From Streptomyces sp. 2114.4 (GTDB taxonomy: Bacteria; Actinomycetota; Actinomycetes; Streptomycetales; Streptomycetaceae): a DNA stretch of 64,000 nucleotides. Numbering within the stretch: the stretch's first letter is position 1; the number at the start of each line of letters is the position of its first letter. Shown here in pieces: positions 25,346-32,742 of the stretch. The stretch lies in assembly GCF_900187385.1 (NCBI RefSeq), contig NZ_FYEY01000001.1, forward strand, positions 3,472,001 to 3,536,000. The letters are read 5' to 3'. The position numbers and the translations under genes were made by a program. The notes under the pieces were generated by a model, which made no database searches, was not told the DNA's origin, and saw only the letters and a list, made by a program, of their open reading frames with translations.

Positions 25346-25798
25346 TCAGGCCTCCTTCGCGGCGCGGGCCACCAGCTTGGTGACGGCGGTCACGACGTGT
25401 TCGCCCGCCTCGTCGTGCACCTCGCCGCGGATGTCGATGATGTCGTTGCCCGCCATGGACTTGATGGCCTCGATGGTGGACGTGACGCTCAGCCGGTCCC
25501 CGCTGCGCACCGGCCGGGTGTAGGCGAACTTCTGGTCGCCGTGCACCACCCGGCTGTAGTCAAGGCCCAGTTGCGGATCTTCGATGACCTGGCCCGCGGC
25601 CTGGAAAGTGATCGCGAACACAAAGGTCGGCGGCGCGATCACATCGGAGTGGCCGAGTGCCTTGGCCGCTTCGGCGTCCGTGTAAGCGGGGTTGGTGTCA
25701 CCGATCGCCTCGGCGAATTCGCGGATCTTTTCCCGGCCGACCTCGTACGGGTCGGTGGGCGGGTACGTGCGTCCGACAAAAGACTGGTCGAGCGCCAT
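25346..25798 (-). CDS. MaoC-N domain protein (HadA-like, UPF0336)
   Basis: 150 residues beginning MALDQSFVGRTYPPTDPYEV. The segment FAEAIGDTNPAYTDAEAAKA aligns with the hydratase motif but lacks its catalytic histidine, as in HadA-type non-catalytic subunits. VIAPPTFVFAITFQAAGQVI and SGDRLSVTSTIEAIKSMAGN follow. It most likely gives the acyl-chain-binding half of a heterodimer with the gene at 24910-25344. It lies downstream of rpmG, separated by the rpmG terminator. Good synteny with other streptomycetes supports the call. Confidence 0.85.
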   Translation of the reverse strand: MALDQSFVGRTYPPTDPYEVGREKIREFAEAIGDTNPAYTDAEAAKALGHSDVIAPPTFVFAITFQAAGQVIEDPQLGLDYSRVVHGDQKFAYTRPVRSGDRLSVTSTIEAIKSMAGNDIIDIRGEVHDEAGEHVVTAVTKLVARAAKEA

Positions 25799-25833
25799 GG
25801 GCTCGCAACCTCCCTGTACTGATGGTGATAACG

Positions 25834-25871
25834 CCGTGAGGCCGCCCCCACAAATGGGGACGGCCTCACGG
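25834..25871 (-). terminator. rpmG terminator
   Basis: CCGTGAGGCCGCCCCC and GGGGACGGCCTCACGG pair over 16 bp with one mismatch (5- to 6-nt loop), 12 nt after the rpmG stop. Confidence 0.8.
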
Positions 25872-25882
25872 ACGAGCCTGTG

Positions 25883-26047
25883 TTATCGCGTCTCGCGGTG
25901 CGCGGTGTGCGAGTTGCAACGGGGGCAGTGCTTCTTCATCTCAAGACGGTCCGGGTCGTTACGCCGGTTCTTCTTGGTGATGTAGTTCCGCTCCTTGCAC
26001 TCCACGCAGGCCAGCGTGATCTTCGGGCGGACGTCGGTGGCAGCCAC
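25883..26047 (-). CDS. rpmG: 50S ribosomal protein L33
   Basis: 54 residues from a GTG at 26045-26047, chosen for the AAGGAG 7 nt upstream. The product has the form (M)[20 protein letters not shown] with a second cysteine pair in [18 protein letters not shown]. Both CxxC pairs are present, so this is the zinc-binding (C+) L33. Streptomyces often also carry a zinc-independent copy elsewhere under Zur control. It lies after tRNA-Thr and tRNA-Met on the same strand. Confidence 0.95.
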   Translation of the reverse strand: MAATDVRPKITLACVECKERNYITKKNRRNDPDRLEMKKHCPRCNSHTAHRETR

Positions 26048-26087
26048 GTGAGTGCTCCTTGGACGGACGGGTGGTCGGATTAACGCA

Positions 26088-26131
26088 TAAAAGAGTAGCC
26101 GATCGGAGGACCGACCCCACAATCGGCTACT
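26088..26131 (-). terminator. Terminator after tRNA-Met
   Basis: On the minus strand AGTAGCCGAT and ATCGGCTACT form a perfect 10-bp stem with a loop of 18 nt, followed by CTTTTATG. It lies just after tRNA-Met and should end the tRNA-Thr/tRNA-Met transcript before rpmG. Read-through or a hidden promoter must then supply rpmG. Confidence 0.65.
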
Positions 26132-26136
26132 GTCAG

Positions 26137-26209
26137 TAGCGGTGACCGGACTTGAACCGGTGACACAGCGATTATGAGCCGCTTGCTCTACCGACTGAGC
26201 TACACCGCT
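26137..26209 (-). tRNA. tRNA-Met(CAT), elongator type
   Basis: Cloverleaf on the minus strand: acceptor AGCGGTG/CACCGCT, D-arm GCTC...GAGC, anticodon stem AGCGG/TCGCT with loop CTCATAA (anticodon CAT), T-arm ACCGGTTCAAGTCCGGT. It lacks the three G-C pairs of initiator tRNA. A CAT anticodon may also be tRNA-Ile2 after lysidine modification, which sequence alone cannot rule out here. The 3' CCA is not encoded. Confidence 0.9.
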
Positions 26210-26255
26210 GCGATGCGAGCGGTGCCCGCCCGAAGGCGGGTACCTCACACATCAG

Positions 26256-26328
26256 AGCCCCAATACGGAATCGAACCGTAGACCTTCTCCTTACCATGGA
26301 GACGCTCTGCCGACTGAGCTATTGGGGC
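26256..26328 (-). tRNA. tRNA-Thr(GGT)
   Basis: Minus-strand cloverleaf: acceptor GCCCCAA/TTGGGGC, D-arm GCTC...GAGC, anticodon stem TCTCC/GGAGA with loop ATGGTAA (anticodon GGT), T-arm TACGGTTCGATTCCGTA. It precedes tRNA-Met by 46 nt, with a short CCCGCC/GGCGGG hairpin between them that could guide processing. Confidence 0.95.
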
Positions 26329-26339
26329 GAGCGATGAAG

Positions 26340-26369
26340 ACATTACACGGCCCGCCGCCAAACGTGAAA
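26340..26369 (-). promoter_or_regulatory. Promoter of tRNA-Thr/tRNA-Met
   Basis: Minus strand TTTCAC (26364-26369), 18 nt, TAATGT (26340-26345), 12 nt upstream of the mature tRNA-Thr 5' end. The -10 matches well and the -35 is partial. Confidence 0.45.
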
Positions 26370-26510
26370 TCCGTATCCGGGCCGTGCCCCAACGGCCCCG
26401 CGCACCACACCGGTACGACTATTTCGCGCCTGCGCGAAGCTCTCCCGGCAGCGCCCTAGGCTCGGAAGAACGCTGCGTGATCTTGCACGCCGGTGGCTTC
26501 GAGGAGCGCG

Positions 26511-27773
26511 ATGTCCGACAGCAGTTCGCCGCAGCCCCAGCCGGGAAGGCCCGGCGGCGTTGGCCGCTACGCCGGGCCGGACAGCGGTGCGCTGGTGCTG
26601 TGCGGTGCCCGGCTCGCGGACGGCCGGACGGTGGACGTACGGCTCGGCGGCGGGTGCATCGAGGCCGTCGGAACGGCCGGCAGCCTCGCCCCGCAGGGCG
26701 CCCGCGTCGACCTCGCCGGCTACCTCCTGCTCCCCGCCCCCGCCGAACCTCATGCGCACTGCGACACCGCCCTGACGGCGGACGCCGAAGGCCCCGCCTC
26801 CGGGTCCCCCGAGGACGTCCAGCGGCGGACGACCGAGGCCGCGCTGCTGCAGCTGGGGCACGGCGCCACCGCGTCGCGCAGTCACGTCCGGATCGGCGAC
26901 GTCCAGGGCCTGCGTTCGCTGGAGGCGGTGCTGCAGGCCCGCCGGTCACTGCGCGGGCTGGCCGACCTGGCGGCGGTCGCGGTGCCGCGGGTGCTGACCG
27001 GGGTGGCCGGTGCGGACGGGCTGGCGATGCTGCGGGACGCCGTGAAGATGGGCGCCGCGGTCATCGGCGGCTGCCCGGACCTCGACCCCGACCCGGCCGG
27101 GTACGTCGAAACGGTCCTGGAGCTGGCCGGAGAGCACGGCTGCCCGGTGGACCTGCACACCGACGGCGACGATCCGGCACGGCTGGCGCGGTTCGCGGCG
27201 ATGGCCGGCGGACTGCGGCCAGGCGTCGCCCTCGGGCCGTGCGCCGGGATGGCCCGGATGCCGCGGAGCGTGGCGGCGCGGGTCGCCGAGCAGCTGGCGG
27301 CCGCCGGGGTCGCCGTCGTCTGTCTGCCGCAGGGCGACTGCACCGGGCTGGAGCGGTACGGCTCGCGGGTGTCGCGGCCGGCGCCCGTACGGCTGTTGCG
27401 GGCGGCCGGGGTGCGGGTGGCGGCGGGCAGCGGGGCGCTGCGGGACGTGGCGAACCCGGTCGGGCGGGGCGACCCGCTGGAGGCGGCCTACCTCCTGGCT
27501 TCCCTGGGGGAGGCCACGCCGGATGCGGCGTACGAGACCGTGAGTGCGGCGGCGCGGGCGACGCTGGGCCTGCCCGAGGTGCGCGTCGAGGCGGGCTTCC
27601 CCGCGGAGCTGCTGGCGGTGCGCGGCGAGCGGATCGCCGGGGTGCTGTCGCTGGCCTACAGCCGGATCGTGATCCACCGCGGGCGGGTGGTCGCCCGTAC
27701 CAGCGCGGTGCGGGAGTACTGCGACTCGGCGGCGGAGGTGGCGCTGGAGCTGCCCCGGCAGTCGCAGCGCTGA
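26511..27773 (+). CDS. Cytosine-deaminase-like amidohydrolase, active site degraded
   Basis: 420 residues from the ATG at 26511 (GAGGAG just upstream; a GTG at 26493 has no ribosome site). The overall pattern follows the CodA branch of amidohydrolases: a small beta-sandwich, then the barrel with PAEPHAHCDTAL (H81 and H83, the first metal pair). Further on it diverges. The HxDExDD motif reads HTDGDD, keeping H216 but replacing the catalytic Glu by Gly219. The expected HTTA histidine region reads GPCAGM. The metal aspartate of GHDD reads GSGALRD. It therefore likely binds no normal metal centre and may be a non-catalytic relative. Alignment was by eye. Confidence 0.75.
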   Translation: MSDSSSPQPQPGRPGGVGRYAGPDSGALVLCGARLADGRTVDVRLGGGCIEAVGTAGSLAPQGARVDLAGYLLLPAPAEPHAHCDTALTADAEGPASGSPEDVQRRTTEAALLQLGHGATASRSHVRIGDVQGLRSLEAVLQARRSLRGLADLAAVAVPRVLTGVAGADGLAMLRDAVKMGAAVIGGCPDLDPDPAGYVETVLELAGEHGCPVDLHTDGDDPARLARFAAMAGGLRPGVALGPCAGMARMPRSVAARVAEQLAAAGVAVVCLPQGDCTGLERYGSRVSRPAPVRLLRAAGVRVAAGSGALRDVANPVGRGDPLEAAYLLASLGEATPDAAYETVSAAARATLGLPEVRVEAGFPAELLAVRGERIAGVLSLAYSRIVIHRGRVVARTSAVREYCDSAAEVALELPRQSQR

Positions 27774-27849
27774 GCCACGGCGGCGAGAAGCCCCCGGACC
27801 CCGGCCGGTCCCACACGGTGCGACGGGCCTTCGGCGTACGGTCGGGATC

Positions 27850-28518
27850 ATGCGCATTGTCATCGCAGGTGGACATGGTCAGATCGCGCTGCGGCTGGAG
27901 CGGTTGCTCGCCGGGCGCGGGGACGAGGTCGCGGGCATCGTCCGCCGGCCGGAGCAGGCCGGTGATTTGCTGGCCGCGGGCGCCGAGCCGGTGGTCTGCG
28001 ACCTGGAGTCGGCGTCGGTGGAGGACGTCACCCGGCACATGGAAGGCGCCGACGCGGCCGTCTTCGCGGCGGGTGCGGGGCCGGGCAGCGGCACCGAACG
28101 CAAGGAAACGGTGGACCGCGACGCGGCGCGGCTCTTCGCGGACGCGGCCGAGGCCGCGGGCGTACGGCGCTTCCTCGTCATCTCCTCCATGGGGGCGGAC
28201 CGCGAGCCGCCGGAGGGCACCGAACCGGTCTTCGCCGCCTACCTGCGGGCCAAGGCCGCAGCCGACGCGGACATCCGGTCCCGGGCCGGCCTGGACTGGA
28301 CGATCCTGCGGCCCGGCCGGCTGACGAACGAGCCCGGGGAGGGCCGGGTGACACTGGCCGACGCGACCGGCCGCGGCCCCGTCCCCCGCGACGACGTCGC
28401 CGCCACCCTGATGGCCCTCCTCGACGAACCGGGCACGATCGGCAAGACGTTGGAGCTGATCGCCGGGGATGTGCCGGTGGTGGACGCGGTGCGGGCGGTG
28501 TCGGCGGCACCGCGGTAG
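27850..28518 (+). CDS. Atypical SDR, NAD(P)-binding protein
   Basis: 222 residues. The Rossmann start MRIVIAGGHGQIALRLERLL has the GxxGxxG-type loop, and VRRPEQAGDL suggests NADP preference. D-L in VVCDLESASVED, the FAAGAGPGSGTERK stretch, the ISSMGA strand and a Y-x-x-x-K in AYLRAKAA follow, then DWTILRPGRLTNEPG. This is the NmrA-like/SDR_a5 group (YwnB, HSCARG-like). Members sense or reduce with NAD(P)H; no substrate can be named. It follows the amidohydrolase by 76 nt on the same strand and may share its transcript. Confidence 0.8.
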   Translation: MRIVIAGGHGQIALRLERLLAGRGDEVAGIVRRPEQAGDLLAAGAEPVVCDLESASVEDVTRHMEGADAAVFAAGAGPGSGTERKETVDRDAARLFADAAEAAGVRRFLVISSMGADREPPEGTEPVFAAYLRAKAAADADIRSRAGLDWTILRPGRLTNEPGEGRVTLADATGRGPVPRDDVAATLMALLDEPGTIGKTLELIAGDVPVVDAVRAVSAAPR

Positions 28519-28566
28519 GACGCCTGCCGGGGTCCGAAGGACACACCGGGCCCCCGGTCCATGCCA

Positions 28567-28607
28567 AAGGGCCCCTGGTCTGCGGTGATCGCAGACCAGG
28601 GGCCCTT
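28567..28607 (-). terminator. tRNA-Tyr terminator
   Basis: AAGGGCCCCTGGTCTGC and GCAGACCAGGGGCCCTT form a perfect 17-bp stem with a 7-nt loop, 10 nt after the tRNA-Tyr 3' end. It may also stop the converging SDR gene. Confidence 0.85.
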
Positions 28608-28616
28608 CGTTCCCTG

Positions 28617-28698
28617 TGGCGGCGCCAGGATTCGAACCTGGGAAGGCTGAGCCGGCAGATTTACAGTCTGCTCCCTTTGGCCGCTCGGGCACACCGCC
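28617..28698 (-). tRNA. tRNA-Tyr(GTA)
   Basis: Class II tRNA of 82 nt on the minus strand. The acceptor is GGCGGTG/CGCCGCC, the anticodon stem GCAGA/TCTGC with loop CTGTAAA (anticodon GTA), then a variable arm and T-arm CCAGGTTCGAATCCTGG. The tRNA-Tyr gene in this neighbourhood (next to yajQ and htpX) is the known attachment site of the element SLP1 in S. coelicolor. Here it is intact and nothing is inserted. Confidence 0.95.
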
Positions 28699-28888
28699 TG
28701 GGTTTGCTGCCGGGAGAGCCGCTGTGGGGCGGTGCTCCGTGGCAACGACGTAAACCATACCCGATGGCTGGGGGTGGTTCGCCACTCGATTCGGGAGCGC
28801 TGGATCTTGGCCGGGTGGCTAGGCTTGGCAGGCGGGCCCGGGAAGGGCCGCAGCCCTGACGGATCTACGTACGAGGAGCCAACTCAAC

Positions 28889-29377
28889 ATGGCCGACTCC
28901 AGTTTCGACATCGTCTCGAAGGTAGAGCGGCAGGAGGTCGACAACGCCCTCAACCAGGCCGCCAAGGAGATCTCGCAGCGCTACGACTTCAAGGGCGTGG
29001 GCGCGTCGATCGAGTGGTCGGGCGAGAAGATCGAGATGCGGGCCAACGCCGAGGAGCGAGTGAAGGCCGTGCTCGACATCTTCCAGTCCAAGCTGGTCAA
29101 GCGCGGGATCTCGCTGAAGGCGCTGGACGCCGGTGAGCCGCAGGCCTCGGGCAAGGAGTACAAGATCTTCGCCTCGATCGAGGAGGGGATCTCGCAGGAC
29201 AACGCCAAGAAGGTCGCCAAGATCATCCGCGATGAGGGCCCGAAGGGCGTCAAGGCGCAGGTGCAGGGCGACGAGCTGCGGGTCAGCTCGAAGAGCCGGG
29301 ACGACCTGCAGGCGGTGCAGCAGCTGCTCAAGGGCAAGGACCTGGACTTCGCCCTGCAGTTCGTGAACTACCGGTAG
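28889..29377 (+). CDS. yajQ: YajQ family nucleotide-binding protein
   Basis: 162 residues beginning [20 protein letters not shown] and ending [16 protein letters not shown], a full-length YajQ/UPF0234 protein with its two ferredoxin-like halves. Some members bind cyclic di-GMP and act as transcriptional coregulators (Xanthomonas XC_3703); others bind tRNA or GTP. The role in Streptomyces is not established. It is a single-gene unit ended by the hairpin at 29404-29433. Confidence 0.92.
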   Translation: MADSSFDIVSKVERQEVDNALNQAAKEISQRYDFKGVGASIEWSGEKIEMRANAEERVKAVLDIFQSKLVKRGISLKALDAGEPQASGKEYKIFASIEEGISQDNAKKVAKIIRDEGPKGVKAQVQGDELRVSSKSRDDLQAVQQLLKGKDLDFALQFVNYR

Positions 29378-29403
29378 CAGCCCGGCTTTCGGGAGCCACG
29401 GGA

Positions 29404-29433
29404 TGGGGCGGCGCGCTTCGGCGTGCCGCCCCA
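29404..29433 (+). terminator. yajQ terminator
   Basis: TGGGGCGGCGCGC, a TTCG loop and GCGTGCCGCCCCA pair over 13 bp with one mismatch. The UUCG-type loop adds stability. It lies 26 nt after the yajQ stop. Confidence 0.8.
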
Positions 29434-29474
29434 CCGGTGTGTCGGGGCGGCGCCATGAGGGGCGCGCGGCGGGA

Positions 29475-29503
29475 CGCGAGGGCCCCGGGCGGCGGCCCTC
29501 GCG
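29475..29503 (-). terminator. Terminator of the YccF gene
   Basis: CGCGAGGGCC and GGCCCTCGCG form a perfect 10-bp stem with a 9-nt loop, 12 nt beyond the YccF stop on the minus strand. Confidence 0.65.
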
Positions 29504-29515
29504 CTCAGCGGGCGG

Positions 29516-29908
29516 TCAGCGGGCGGCGAACGGCTCGTCGGTGGGGACGATGTCGCGGCCCAGGGGCATCAGGGAGACCGGGATCATCTTGAAGTTGGCG
29601 ATGCCGAAGGGGATCCCGATGATCGTCACGCACAGGGCGATGCCGGTGACGATGTGGCCCAGGGCCAGCCACCAGCCCGCGAAGATGATCCAGATGACAT
29701 TGCCGATCGCCGATCCGGCGCCGGCGTCGTCGCGCACGACGGTCGTCCGGCCGAAGGGCCACAGGGCGTAGCCCGCGATCCGGAAGGACGCGATGCCGAA
29801 CGGGATGGTGATGATCAGGATGCAGCAGATGATGCCTGCGAAGACGTAGCCGAGCGCCAGCCAGAAGCCGCTGAGGACCAGCCAGAGGACGTTGAGGATG
29901 AACTTCAT
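29516..29908 (-). CDS. yccF: YccF domain membrane protein
   Basis: 130 residues made of two repeats of one motif. The first reads NVLWLVLSGFWLALGYVFAG then TIPFGIASFRIAGYALWPFG. The second reads NVIWIIFAGWWLALGHIVTG then GIPFGIANFKMIPVSLMPLG. Each repeat has a membrane helix followed by the P-F-G-I loop. This is the complete YccF (DUF307) pattern. It is an inner-membrane protein of unknown function. It lies between yajQ and htpX, with its own terminator. Confidence 0.88.
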   Translation of the reverse strand: MKFILNVLWLVLSGFWLALGYVFAGIICCILIITIPFGIASFRIAGYALWPFGRTTVVRDDAGAGSAIGNVIWIIFAGWWLALGHIVTGIALCVTIIGIPFGIANFKMIPVSLMPLGRDIVPTDEPFAAR

Positions 29909-30040
29909 GATCAGCAGCCTTCCACGGGCACGGCGGAGAATGTACTTGCGGTGCTAGACGCGCGGAGCCCGGTGAATCGTTGCGTTCATGATGCGCCGGG
30001 TGCCTGCTGACGGCCACCGGTCCCGGTGGAACCGGGGGCC

Positions 30041-30901
30041 TCAGGGACGGTGGCCGGCCATGTCTTCGAGGCGGGCGATCCGTTGGTCCATCGGGGGGTG
30101 GGTGGAGAAGAGCCGGGACAGGCCGCCGCCCCGGAACGGGTTGGCGATCATCATGTGGCCGGCGGTCTCCAGGCGCGGCTCGGGCGGGAGCGGGAGCTGC
30201 CGGGTTCCGGTCTCCAGCTTGCGCAGCGCGGAGGCCAGGGCCAGCGGGTCGCCGGTGAGCTGGGCGCCCGCGGCGTCGGCCTCGTACTCGCGCGAGCGGC
30301 TGACGGCGAGCTGGATGAGGGAGGCCGCGACCGGGCCGAGGATCATGATCAGCAGCATGCCGAGGAGGCCGGGGCCCTCGTCGTCGTCGGAGCGGCCCAC
30401 CGGGATCAGCCAGGCGAAGTTGACGAGGAACATCACGACGGAGGCCAGCGCGCCGGCGACGGAGGAGATCAGGATGTCGCGGTTGTAGACATGGCTGAGC
30501 TCATGGCCGAGGACGCCGCGCAGTTCGCGTGCGTCGAGCAGCTGGAGGATGCCGTCGGTGCAGCAGACCGCGGCGTTGCGGGGGTTGCGGCCGGTGGCGA
30601 AGGCGTTGGGCGCCTGGGTCGGGGAGATGTACAGGCGCGGCATGGGCTGGCGGGCCGCGGTGGAGAGCTCACGGACCATGCGGTAGAGCTGTGGCGCCTC
30701 GAACTCGCTGACCGGGCGGGCGCGCATCGCCCGCAGGGCCAGTTTGTCGCTGTTCCAGTAGGCGTAGGCGTTGGTGCCCAGGGCCACGACGACGGCGATG
30801 ATCAGGCCCATACGGCCGAAGAGGCTGCCGATGACGATGATGAGGGCGGACAGGCCCCCGAGGAGTACGGCGGTCCTGAGCCCGTTGTGCCGGCGGTGCA
30901 C
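30041..30901 (-). CDS. htpX: Zinc metalloprotease HtpX
   Basis: 286 residues from a GTG with GGAGGG about 7 nt upstream. HtpX is an M48 membrane protease that degrades damaged membrane proteins. Two N-terminal transmembrane helices (about 10-50) are followed by the zinc motif [11 protein letters not shown] at about residue 132, then two further hydrophobic segments and the third zinc ligand in [13 protein letters not shown]. The C-terminus has [20 protein letters not shown]. The active site is complete. A 9-bp inverted repeat lies 53-80 nt upstream and may be its operator. Confidence 0.93.
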   Translation of the reverse strand: MHRRHNGLRTAVLLGGLSALIIVIGSLFGRMGLIIAVVVALGTNAYAYWNSDKLALRAMRARPVSEFEAPQLYRMVRELSTAARQPMPRLYISPTQAPNAFATGRNPRNAAVCCTDGILQLLDARELRGVLGHELSHVYNRDILISSVAGALASVVMFLVNFAWLIPVGRSDDDEGPGLLGMLLIMILGPVAASLIQLAVSRSREYEADAAGAQLTGDPLALASALRKLETGTRQLPLPPEPRLETAGHMMIANPFRGGGLSRLFSTHPPMDQRIARLEDMAGHRP

Positions 30902-30953
30902 GGTACGCCCTCCAAGCGGTGCGGCAGGGGAACCCTGTGCTGCGTTTCTCCAC

Positions 30954-30981
30954 TGACCAGTGGACCCTTACTCACTGGTCA
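30954..30981 (-). promoter_or_regulatory. Inverted repeat upstream of htpX
   Basis: TGACCAGTG (30954-30962) and CACTGGTCA (30973-30981) are a perfect 9-bp inverted repeat with a 10-nt centre. The left arm itself overlaps CCACTG-AC-CAGTGG. On the minus strand the outer arm contains TTGACC, a possible -35, so the repeat may overlap the htpX promoter. It does not match the HAIR site of HspR or the CtsR site. The rest of 30902-31185 shows no gene. Confidence 0.4.
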
Positions 30982-31185
30982 ACGCGAGATGAACGAGCCA
31001 GGTTCCCTGTCCGCCGCCGGCGCACCGGGGAGGGCATGCGGGCGCGCCCGCCGGGGCGTGGCGCCGTACGGGTGGGGTGGAGGCCGGTGTGGGCCCCTGG
31101 GGCCGTCCGTGGCCGTGCTGCGGGCCGCCGAGGATCCCGCGGGACGGGGCGGGGGCGGCCGTGGGAACAGCCGTGGAAGCAGTCG

Positions 31186-32742
31186 TCAGAGCAGCGCCCC
31201 GGAGGCGAAGCGCAGGACGAGCTGCGGAGCGCCGGAGAGGGCGATGCCGAGGACGGCGGCGAGCGCGATGGCGGTGGCCAGGGGGGCCGGGACCGCGGTG
31301 CCGGCCGGGTGCCCCGCGGGGGCGGGGGTTTTGGCCCCTGCCGCCTCCTCGGTGACCTCCGTTTCGCCGGCTCCCCGGAAGAGGACCGTGGTCCACTGCA
31401 GGTAGTAGTAGAGCGCGATCACGACATTGACGGCCATGATCACGGCGAGCCAGGCCAGCCCCGCGTCGACGGCCGCGGAGAAGACCGTGACCTTCGCGAA
31501 CAGGCCGATGATGCCGGGCGGCAGTCCGGCGAGGCAGAGCAGGAAGAAGCCGAGGGCGAGGGCCGCCACGGGCCGCTGGTGGTACAGGCCCCGGTAGTCG
31601 CTGATGCGGTTCGCGGGGCTCGTACGGGCCACCAGGGCGGCGACGGCGAAGGCGCCGAGGTTCACGGCCGCGTACATCAGGGCGTAGGCGACGGTGGAGC
31701 CGATGGCGCGCCCCGGGTCATGGGCGTAGCCCGCCGCCGCGATCGGGACCAGGAGGTAGCCGGCCTGGCCGACCGAGGACCAGGCGAGCAGGCGTACGGC
31801 GCTGTGCGCGCGGCGGGGGTCCTGGCGCAGGGCCGCGACGTTGCCGACCGTCATGGTGAGCGCGGCGAGGACGGCCAGTGCCGGGCCCCAGACGTTCGCG
31901 TACGAGGGGAAGCCCTGGACGGTGACGAGGATCAGGCCGGAGAAGCCGACGGCCTTGCCCACCACGGAGAGGTAGCCGGCGATGGGCAGCGGCGCGCCGA
32001 CGTAGGTGTCCGGCACCCAGAAGTGGAACGGGGCGGCGGCCGTCTTGAAGGCGAAGCCGACCAGGGTGAGGGCGGCGCCGGCGCTCGCCAGGGTGGCCAG
32101 GCGCGGGTCGGGCAGGTGGGTGAGGGCGTGTGCCACCCGGGAGAGGTGCAGGCTGCCGGTGGCCGCGTAGAGGAAGCTCACGCCGAGCAGCATCACGGCG
32201 GTGGCGGCCACCGAGGACAGGAAGAATTTGAGCGCGGCCTCGGAGGAGAGCCGGTCGCCGCGCCGCAGCCCGACCAGCGCGAAGGCGGGCAGGGAGGCGA
32301 CTTCGAGGGCGATGACCAGGGTGGCGAGGTCGCGGGAGGCGGGCAGCAGGGCGGCGCCGGCCGCCGAGGAGAGCAGCAGGAACCAGTACTCGCCGGCGGG
32401 GAGGTCCTGGTCCCGGACGGTGTCGATGGACAGCAGGGCGGTCAGCAGCGCCCCGCCGAGCACCAGGAACTGGATGACCAGGGCGAACGGGTCGGCCGCA
32501 TAGCTGCACACGTCCGGGTGGGCGGGCAGGCAGAAGGTGCGGCGGTCGCCGTCCAGGAGGGGCAGCAGGGACAGCGTGGCGAGCGCGAGGCCCGCCGTCG
32601 CGATCCACCCCAGCAGCGGCTTGCGGGCCGCCGGGAGGAAGAGGTCGGCGACGAGGATCACCAGGGCGACGGCCGCGGCGAGGGTGGGCGGCGCGAGGGC
32701 GAGCCAGTCGACGGACTGGACCAGAGGGGTCACCGTGCTCAT
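31186..32742 (-). CDS. nuoN2: NADH-quinone oxidoreductase subunit N, second copy
   Basis: 518 residues of an antiporter-like proton-pumping membrane subunit. The conserved glutamate helix appears as ALEVASLPAFALVGL, and the lysine helix region as FAFKTAAAPFHFWVPDTYVG. Fourteen or so hydrophobic segments are spread through it. It is the last gene of the second nuo operon. Its ATG at 32740-32742 overlaps the nuoM2 stop (TGATG); a GTG 3 nt earlier is equally possible. It is paralogous to the nuoN at the right end of the window. Confidence 0.93.
   Translation of the reverse strand: MSTVTPLVQSVDWLALAPPTLAAAVALVILVADLFLPAARKPLLGWIATAGLALATLSLLPLLDGDRRTFCLPAHPDVCSYAADPFALVIQFLVLGGALLTALLSIDTVRDQDLPAGEYWFLLLSSAAGAALLPASRDLATLVIALEVASLPAFALVGLRRGDRLSSEAALKFFLSSVAATAVMLLGVSFLYAATGSLHLSRVAHALTHLPDPRLATLASAGAALTLVGFAFKTAAAPFHFWVPDTYVGAPLPIAGYLSVVGKAVGFSGLILVTVQGFPSYANVWGPALAVLAALTMTVGNVAALRQDPRRAHSAVRLLAWSSVGQAGYLLVPIAAAGYAHDPGRAIGSTVAYALMYAAVNLGAFAVAALVARTSPANRISDYRGLYHQRPVAALALGFFLLCLAGLPPGIIGLFAKVTVFSAAVDAGLAWLAVIMAVNVVIALYYYLQWTTVLFRGAGETEVTEEAAGAKTPAPAGHPAGTAVPAPLATAIALAAVLGIALSGAPQLVLRFASGALL

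Noticed and set aside
26423..26438. TTCGCG-CCTG-CGCGAA as a ClgR site upstream of the amidohydrolase
   Set aside because: The arms resemble a ClgR half-site, but the spacing is off and GC-rich dyads of this size occur by chance in such DNA.
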